Assembly (NCBI GenBank): GCA_023380575.1
Contig: JAMCRM010000057.1
Span: 1-11,694 of the forward strand
Reading direction: 5' to 3'
DNA length: 11,694 nt
Source of the DNA: Acidobacteriota bacterium
Lineage (GTDB): Bacteria > Acidobacteriota > Terriglobia > Bryobacterales > Bryobacteraceae
In this document: positions 7,593 to 11,694 of the stretch, piece by piece
Numbering within the stretch: position 1 is the first letter of the stretch
Layout: every line of letters starts with the position of its first letter
The notes under the pieces: model-generated
What the model was told of the DNA's origin: nothing
Seen by the model: the letters and a program-made list of their open reading frames with translations, nothing else
Databases searched by the model: none
Translations under genes and position numbers: made by a program

Positions 7593-7617
7593 AAACCGGT
7601 AAATATGGCGCCGGTTT
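7593..7617 (-). terminator. possible terminator hairpin after the response regulator
   Basis: AAACCGG (7593-7599) and CCGGTTT (7611-7617) pair perfectly with an 11-base loop, seven bases beyond the stop codon of the minus-strand response regulator. Only a short T-run follows on the minus strand. Confidence 0.35.
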
Positions 7618-7623
7618 CGAGGT

Positions 7624-8271
7624 TTACATCGTGGGCAGGCCGAGTTCGCCTTTTTCCTTGAGGCCGCTGATGGCCAGGCCGTAACGGCCGCGGACGCCGG
7701 TTTTTTCGAAGATGTGCTTCATGTGAATCTTTACGGTGCCGGCCTGAATGCCCAGAACCTGCGCGATATCTTTGTTGCGCAGGCCTTTTTCCACCAGTTC
7801 GAGGACCTGCAGTTCGCGTCCGGTCAGGTTGGCGCGGTGGCCGCGAATGGAGCGGTTATTCTCGCCCAACAGGCATTCTTCCATCCAGGTGCTGCCGGAA
7901 GCGACCGAACGGAGGCACTCCAGCAGCGAACCCAGGCTGGCGGACTTGCGGATGACGCCCACGGCGCCGGCCTGCACCAAGCGGAGCGCTTCCGCTTCGG
8001 CGAGACCAACGCCCCAGACCATGGGGCAGGTGGCCCGGCCGTTAGAGCGCAGCGAGCGCACCCAATCCATGACCGCGTGCACGCCGAAAGCTTTATCGAT
8101 CACCGCCACAGACGGAACGTGATTGCGAACCACCTCCATGCCGGTTACCAACGAGCCCTCGGCCGCCACCAGGTGCAGATCCGGCGCGGAACTCACCAGC
8201 GAGCGGAGACCCTCAATGGCAATCGGTTCGGTATCACACACGGCGACTGTGTGGATGATTCGGTTCTCCAC
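7624..8271 (-). CDS. NarL/FixJ-type response regulator with degenerate receiver
   Basis: This protein of 215 residues has a receiver-like domain (about 6-135) and a LuxR-type helix-turn-helix (about 148-205: LTGRELQVLELVEKGLRNKDIAQVLGI...TVKIHMKHIFEKTGV). The DNA-binding part is complete. In the receiver, counted from the ATG, an aspartate at the phosphoacceptor position (D61, VIDKAFG) and the lysine K111 (VIRK) are kept. The acidic pair is only D15 with T16-E17, and the usual Thr/Ser after strand 4 is replaced by WGVG (88-91). It may therefore respond to phosphorylation poorly or in a different way. I prefer the GTG at 8269-8271: GGAGG (8278-8282) is six bases from it, while it touches the ATG at 8275-8277 with no spacer. 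The ATG start would add two residues. No histidine kinase lies nearby, so the partner is unknown. Confidence 0.88.
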   Translation of the reverse strand: MENRIIHTVAVCDTEPIAIEGLRSLVSSAPDLHLVAAEGSLVTGMEVVRNHVPSVAVIDKAFGVHAVMDWVRSLRSNGRATCPMVWGVGLAEAEALRLVQAGAVGVIRKSASLGSLLECLRSVASGSTWMEECLLGENNRSIRGHRANLTGRELQVLELVEKGLRNKDIAQVLGIQAGTVKIHMKHIFEKTGVRGRYGLAISGLKEKGELGLPTM

Positions 8272-8277
8272 GGACAT

Positions 8278-8282
8278 CCTCC
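8278..8282 (-). promoter_or_regulatory. ribosome binding site deciding the response-regulator start
   Basis: GGAGG on the minus strand abuts ATG (8275-8277) but is spaced six bases from the in-frame GTG at 8269-8271, favouring the latter. Confidence 0.5.
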
Positions 8283-8371
8283 ATCAGCAATATCGGTTGA
8301 ATGCGTTCCCACATTTAGTGGGTGGAGGCGGGCGGTACTCTCAGATGTTTCGGACAGCCTGGAGAAACACG

Positions 8372-8401
8372 AAGGGCGCGAGCATGTTCGCCCGCGCCCT
8401 T
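8372..8401 (-). terminator. hairpin after the TraR/DksA-family gene
   Basis: AAGGGCGCG (8372-8380) and CGCGCCCTT (8393-8401) form a perfect nine-pair stem with a 12-base loop 15 bases past the stop codon of the minus-strand gene. The minus-strand sequence after it is T-rich but broken (CGTGTTTCTCC), so a factor-independent terminator is likely though not textbook. Confidence 0.55.
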
Positions 8402-8416
8402 GTGGAGACTCTGAAA

Positions 8417-8800
8417 TCAGGCAGCGTTCGCCAGTAGTTCGTCCAGTGATTCCGGAGTCTCAAACTCATGACGGTCGGCCGCTTCCTGGCACCGGATGCA
8501 ATAGGGCGCCCAGGGCACCGCATCGAGACGCTTCGATTTGATCTCCTCTTCACAGTGCACGCAGATCCCGTAGCTGCCGTCGGCAACGCGCGCCAGTGCC
8601 GCGCGCACGTTCCGCAGCAGACTGGATTCGCGATCCAGGTTGCGAATGGCCAATTCGCGTTCGCCGGCCAACTGTACTTCGTCGAGCGCGTCGGGCGTTT
8701 TTTGAATAGCAATGTCTTCCCGGTTATGCAGGCCTCGTGACAGCTCAGCCTGTTTGGCCAGCAGCATCGCTTTATATTTTTCGAGTTCGGTCTGGTTCAT
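8417..8800 (-). CDS. TraR/DksA-family zinc-finger regulator
   Basis: This 127-residue protein begins with a long helical coiled-coil region (about 4-72) followed by a four-cysteine zinc finger, C80-x2-C83 and C101-x2-C104 (YGICVHCEEEI and APYCIRCQE). Proteins of this family insert the coiled coil into the RNA polymerase secondary channel and, with ppGpp in the case of DksA, change initiation at stringent-response promoters. The tip carries PDALDEVQLA (36-45), which could supply the D-x2-D-x-A tip motif with D37 and D40. The protein is somewhat shorter than E. coli DksA (151 residues). The ATG at 8798-8800 has GAGGAGA (8805-8811) five bases upstream. It is divergent from the glycosyltransferase-like gene and may be controlled by the hairpin-rich gap between them. 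Confidence 0.93.
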   Translation of the reverse strand: MNQTELEKYKAMLLAKQAELSRGLHNREDIAIQKTPDALDEVQLAGERELAIRNLDRESSLLRNVRAALARVADGSYGICVHCEEEIKSKRLDAVPWAPYCIRCQEAADRHEFETPESLDELLANAA

Positions 8801-8902
8801 GGCTTCTCCTCGTCTCTCGTTCGGGTGAGTGGCTTTTTGTCGTCTCCTTTCTCCCCTCGGAATAAGAATAGACGAACAATTGACAAAAAAGTTTCAGAAA
8901 AT

Positions 8903-8949
8903 CTTAGCTGACCCTGCTAAGGAGGAACTACCCCGGGACAGCCTCCTTA
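8903..8949. promoter_or_regulatory. mutually exclusive hairpins in the divergent gap
   Basis: CTTAGC (8903-8908) pairs with GCTAAG (8916-8921), and TAAGGAGG (8918-8925) pairs with CCTCCTTA (8942-8949). Both inverted repeats are perfect and share the bases TAAG, so only one stem can form at a time. On the plus strand the second stem hides a Shine-Dalgarno-like sequence, yet no start codon follows at a usable distance. A perfect TTGACA (8880-8885) lies just upstream without a good -10. The rest of the 172-base gap holds no gene. Confidence 0.5.
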
Positions 8950-8972
8950 ACACGCCCTCACATTAGCAATCG

Positions 8973-10685
8973 TTGTGCCAAAATCGATATGAACCCGCCC
9001 GCGAGCGGAAAGTTCCAGCCTCAGCCGCGCGAAATGCTAGTATCGTCCTTCTGGACCTGACCGCCCCACCGCAGACCCCTCAAGGCCGCGACAGATCGCT
9101 ATGGCTGGCGCTGGCAGCATGTACAATTTTCTTCCTGCTGGGACGTGCCTTCGTACCTCTTATCGGCATTCAAAACGATGAGGCCCTGTTTTCTGCCGGG
9201 ATTTATGAGCCTCTGGCCGGCATGGCCTACAGCCGCTGGGTATTCGGACACAAGGTTCCTCTCATGCTGATGAGCTATCTGGGCGCGCTAAAGACGTGGC
9301 TGTACGTTCCTGTGTTCCATTTCTGGACACCTACCGCGTCTTCCGTGCGCACGCCCATGTTGCTGGCCGGCACGGCCACACTGTGGCTCTTCTTCGTCAT
9401 TTTACATAAAATTGCCGGCTCGCGGGCGGCGGTGGCCGGCTGCCTGCTTCTGGTCACGGATGCCTCCTTTCTGCTGACGACGTGCTACGACTGGGGGCCG
9501 GTAGCGCTGCAACATCTGCTGTTCGTCGGCGGGCTGGTGCTGCTGCTGCGGTTTCACGAGTCCGGAGAGGTGGCGTCCCTGGGCGGGGCCTTCTTTCTGT
9601 TCGGCCTGGGAATGTGGGACAAGGCCTTGTTTTCCTGGAACCTGGCGGGGCTGGCGGTCGCGGGAGGGGCGGTGTTTGCGCGCGAGATCCGGCGCGCAGC
9701 CAGCGTGCGGGCGGTGCTGGCAGCCGCGGTGGGTTTCACCGCCGGTGCGCTGCCGCTGATCCTGTATAACGGCTCGTACCGGCTGGAAACCTTCCGCAGC
9801 AATACCGGCTGGTCGGCTGAGGACCTGCGCGGCAAGGCCTACCTGGCGCGCTACGCCATGGAGGGCCGGGCCCTGTTCGGCTATATCGTGGCGGAAGATG
9901 ATGAAGGAGGGCCGCCCCGGAAACCCCGGCGGGCGCTGGCGCGGGCCGCCGCCCGGCTCAGCGATCTGGCGGGCCGGCCCCGGGCATCACTGGGCTGGTG
10001 GGGATTCGTCGCGGCGCTGCTCCTCTCTCCCCTGCTTTGGCGCCGCTACGGGTGGAAGGGACCGACGCGGGCGGTTGCCTTCGCGATGGTGTTTCTTGCG
10101 ACAGGCTGGCTCATGATGGCACTCAACCAGGGCACCGGGGGCGGTTTGCATCACGTGGTGCTGCTGTGGCCCATGCCGCAATTGATTATGGCCGTGGTCT
10201 TTGCCGGCGTGCTGCCGCGGGCCTCGGCGGCGATCGCGGCGGTGATCGCCTTCTCCGGCCTGCTGGTGCTGAACACTTACTATACACAGATGCAGCGCAA
10301 CGGCACGACGGTCACCTGGACGGACGCCATCTTCGACCTTTCGCAGGTGATGCGGCAGATCCCGGCGCGGGAGGTGTACGTGTTGGACTGGGGCATCATA
10401 GACGGCTTGCGGCTGCTGAACCGGGGCGCCCTGCCGCTGCAGGTGGGCAGCGACCCGGTGAGCAAGCCTTCGCCGGGTGCCGACGATCTCAGCGCAGTAC
10501 GCGAATGGACCTCCACTCCCTCCAGCGTCTTCATCTCGCACGCGGACGGCAGCGAGTTCCAGCCGGGCGCGGCGCGGCGCATGGAAGCCCTGGCCGCCGC
10601 CTTCGGCCATCGCCGGGAAACCCTGGCGATGATTGCCGACCGCAACGGCAGGCCGCGCTTCCAGGTATTCCGGTTCCGGCAGTAG
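8973..10685 (+). CDS. polytopic membrane protein, GT-C/GT39-like glycosyltransferase
   Basis: This large protein (570 residues from the first possible start) has about ten to twelve hydrophobic segments, beginning near residue 42, and a soluble C-terminal part from about 437. NDEALF (68-73) lies just after the first membrane segment, where GT-C enzymes such as PMT/ArnT carry their catalytic acidic residues in the first outer loop. A charged insert rich in arginine (about 300-335) and a [15 protein letters not shown] segment (389-403) are further landmarks. Such enzymes transfer sugars from polyprenyl phosphate carriers to lipids, glycans or proteins in the periplasm. The sugar and acceptor cannot be told. 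The start is doubtful: TTG at 8973 has no binding site, there is no in-frame ATG before the first membrane segment, and an extended -10 box TGCTAGTAT (9035-9043) lies inside this region, so a leaderless start near CTG 9051 is possible. Confidence 0.75.
   Translation: MCQNRYEPARERKVPASAARNASIVLLDLTAPPQTPQGRDRSLWLALAACTIFFLLGRAFVPLIGIQNDEALFSAGIYEPLAGMAYSRWVFGHKVPLMLMSYLGALKTWLYVPVFHFWTPTASSVRTPMLLAGTATLWLFFVILHKIAGSRAAVAGCLLLVTDASFLLTTCYDWGPVALQHLLFVGGLVLLLRFHESGEVASLGGAFFLFGLGMWDKALFSWNLAGLAVAGGAVFAREIRRAASVRAVLAAAVGFTAGALPLILYNGSYRLETFRSNTGWSAEDLRGKAYLARYAMEGRALFGYIVAEDDEGGPPRKPRRALARAAARLSDLAGRPRASLGWWGFVAALLLSPLLWRRYGWKGPTRAVAFAMVFLATGWLMMALNQGTGGGLHHVVLLWPMPQLIMAVVFAGVLPRASAAIAAVIAFSGLLVLNTYYTQMQRNGTTVTWTDAIFDLSQVMRQIPAREVYVLDWGIIDGLRLLNRGALPLQVGSDPVSKPSPGADDLSAVREWTSTPSSVFISHADGSEFQPGAARRMEALAAAFGHRRETLAMIADRNGRPRFQVFRFRQ
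9035..9043 (+). promoter_or_regulatory. extended -10 box near the glycosyltransferase start
   Basis: TGCTAGTAT has the TG-n motif plus a four-of-six -10 hexamer. Transcription would begin near 9050, one base before an in-frame CTG (9051). There is no recognisable -35. Confidence 0.3.
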
Positions 10686-10692
10686 GGGCCGG

Positions 10693-10721
10693 TGGACAGC
10701 GCCCGAACGGTCGACTATACT
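10693..10721 (+). promoter_or_regulatory. sigma70-like promoter for secG
   Basis: TGGACA (10693-10698) and TATACT (10716-10721), each five of six to consensus, are spaced by exactly 17 bases. The predicted transcription start near 10728 leaves a leader of about eight bases before the secG ATG. Confidence 0.68.
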
Positions 10722-10735
10722 GGGAAAAAGCGACA

Positions 10736-11209
10736 ATGTTTGTTATTTTGACCATCATTCACGTCCTGGTTTGTGTGTTTCTGATCATTGTGGTGCTGCT
10801 GCAAAGCGGCAAGGCGGCGGACCTTGCCGGCGCCTTCGGCGGCATGGGATCGCAGACGGCGTTCGGCCCGCGCGGGTCGGCGACGCTGCTCTCCAAGGCC
10901 ACGACCATCTCGGCGGTGGTCTTCATGGTCACCTCGCTGTCGCTTTCGATTCTGGCTACACGCAGCTCGGGCGTGGGCAACACGGTTCTGGATAAGACCC
11001 AGCAGAGCCAGCAGGCTCCGGCCAAGACCGCGCCGCCGGCGGCACCGCAGCAGCAGGCGCCTGCCCAGCAGGCTCCCGGCGTGCCCGCGGGCAAGCCTTC
11101 GGTGACCATCACGCCCGAGGGCGGCGGCCCGAGCCGGACGTACCCGCTGGACATCCAGCCGGCGCCCGGCCAGAAGCCGCCCGCGCAGCCCGCTCCGGCC
11201 AAAAAATAG
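10736..11209 (+). CDS. secG: preprotein translocase subunit SecG
   Basis: This 157-residue protein has the SecG plan: a first membrane segment (about 3-23, [20 protein letters not shown]), the conserved cytoplasmic loop with [12 protein letters not shown] and a [16 protein letters not shown] stretch (about 41-56), and a second membrane segment (about 57-74). SecG joins SecYE and supports SecA-driven protein export. Unlike the 110-residue E. coli protein, it has a tail of about 75 residues rich in proline, alanine and glutamine, ending AQPAPAKK, which is probably disordered. The ATG at 10736 has no clear binding site, only GGGAAAAAG upstream, and lies about eight bases from the predicted transcription start. 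The tRNA-Leu gene follows 21 bases after the stop. Confidence 0.94.
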   Translation: MFVILTIIHVLVCVFLIIVVLLQSGKAADLAGAFGGMGSQTAFGPRGSATLLSKATTISAVVFMVTSLSLSILATRSSGVGNTVLDKTQQSQQAPAKTAPPAAPQQQAPAQQAPGVPAGKPSVTITPEGGGPSRTYPLDIQPAPGQKPPAQPAPAKK

Positions 11210-11210
11210 C

Positions 11211-11216
11211 TACAAT
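11211..11216 (+). promoter_or_regulatory. possible -10 box for tRNA-Leu
   Basis: TACAAT, five of six to consensus, lies 14 bases before the mature tRNA 5' end. No -35 is visible inside the end of secG, so the tRNA may equally be read through from secG. Confidence 0.35.
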
Positions 11217-11230
11217 AGCTTCCAGCCAGT

Positions 11231-11317
11231 GCGGATGTGGTGGAACTGGCAGACACGCAGCGTTGAGGTCGCTGTGGGGGCAACCCCGTGGAGGTTCAAG
11301 TCCTCTCATCCGCACCA
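11231..11317 (+). tRNA. tRNA-Leu, anticodon GAG
   Basis: The acceptor arms GCGGATG (11231-11237) and CATCCGC (11307-11313) pair perfectly, followed by discriminator A and an encoded CCA (11315-11317). The anticodon stem CAGCG/CGCTG surrounds TTGAGGT with GAG at 11265-11267. A long variable arm (GGGG-CAA-CCCC) marks the class II type used for leucine, and the T loop reads TTCAAGT. It decodes CUC and CUU codons. Confidence 0.96.
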
Positions 11318-11364
11318 ATCTTCCGGTCACCCGCATGTACGAAAACGGGATATGCTGGATGACC

Positions 11365-11694
11365 ATGATGCAGCCAAAACAATTCACGCGGCGCGGATTT
11401 GTCTCCGCCACGGCGGCGGCCGGCGGCGCGATGATGGTCCCGGGCGCGCGCGGGCGCTCCGCCAGCTTTGCGCCCATCTCCGGCGAGACGGAACAGTTCT
11501 GGTATCGGGCGCAGCCGCCGGGAAAGTACATCGACTCGCAGCGCGGCAACAAGGCCTTTGCCTACGCTGCCGGGAAGGTCTTCCTCTCGCAGGATAACAG
11601 CCACACCTGGCCGCACAGCGCGGAGTTTCGCGACGCATCCCGCATCACCTTCAGTCACATCCTGAAAAACGGGAACATCCTCTTTGCCACCGGC
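11365..11694 (+). CDS. Tat-exported Asp-box (sialidase/BNR-like) protein, partial
   Basis: The first 110 residues are present; the frame runs off the window without a stop. The N-terminus MMQPKQFTRRGFVSATAAAGGA is a twin-arginine signal (TRRGFVSA) with an alanine/glycine-rich core, so the folded protein should leave by the Tat pathway. At about residue 75, SQDNSHTW fits the Asp-box pattern S-x-D-x-x-x-T-W found in sialidases and other BNR beta-propellers, and the following SRITFSHILKNGNILFATG looks like the next blade. A beta-propeller hydrolase or binding protein is therefore likely, but the substrate is open. ATG codons at 11365 and 11368 are both possible. No binding site precedes them; TATGCT (11351-11356) lies eight bases upstream, which would suit a leaderless mRNA. 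Confidence 0.7.
   Translation, partial: MMQPKQFTRRGFVSATAAAGGAMMVPGARGRSASFAPISGETEQFWYRAQPPGKYIDSQRGNKAFAYAAGKVFLSQDNSHTWPHSAEFRDASRITFSHILKNGNILFATG

Noticed and set aside
7405..7602. 65-residue frame overlapping the purE stop (ATGATG)
   Set aside because: It reads through the palindromic repeat, has no binding site of its own and an unconvincing composition.
8308..8322. CCCAC-ATTTA-GTGGG inverted repeat upstream of the response regulator
   Set aside because: Could be an operator for autoregulation, but a five-base arm found once is not enough to call.
8880..8908. Perfect TTGACA considered as a plus-strand promoter
   Set aside because: No acceptable -10 is found 16-18 bases downstream (TCTTAG or CTTAGC only).
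8989..9060. 23-residue frame (MNPPASGKF...) inside the start of the glycosyltransferase gene
   Set aside because: No binding site and no composition signal; an upstream regulatory frame cannot be supported.

Overview
The window looks like an ordinary chromosomal segment of a GC-rich bacterium. An Acidobacteriota of the Solibacter/Bryobacterales kind is my best guess. This is inferred from a fused alpha-beta E1 of the branched-chain 2-oxoacid dehydrogenase type, a Thermus-type NADP isocitrate dehydrogenase with its extra C-terminal domain, a Tat-exported Asp-box protein, frequent GTG/TTG starts and a GATGCACAC-type dispersed repeat. No marker in the window fixes the lineage.

Layout. Positions 1-1974 (minus strand) hold ribosomal protein S1 followed by an HU/IHF-type DNA-binding protein cut by the window edge; a good sigma70-like promoter lies at 2133-2162. 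A 48-residue single-span membrane protein (2321-2467, plus) converges on a small exported glucosaminidase-fold protein (2489-3010, minus). From 3241 the plus strand carries metabolic genes: fused 2-oxoacid dehydrogenase E1, an 18-residue lysine-rich microprotein, isocitrate dehydrogenase and purE (icd and purE are abutting). A short intergenic region with an imperfect inverted repeat built of GGATGCACAC units separates purE from two minus-strand regulators: a NarL/FixJ-type response regulator with a degenerate receiver, and a TraR/DksA-type zinc-finger protein. Divergent from the latter is a polytopic GT-C/GT39-like membrane protein, then secG, tRNA-Leu(GAG), and the start of a Tat-exported Asp-box (sialidase/BNR-like) protein running off the end.

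How the parts fit. The cluster is mainly housekeeping: translation (S1, tRNA-Leu), nucleoid architecture, central carbon and branched-chain 2-oxoacid metabolism, purine synthesis, secretion (SecG) and envelope work. I do not see a defence system, prophage, CRISPR array or integrated element. The more curious points are small: two unrecognised mini-genes, a set of mutually exclusive hairpins between the divergent regulator and glycosyltransferase genes, and several genes where a -10-like box sits so close to the start codon that the mRNA would be leaderless or nearly so.
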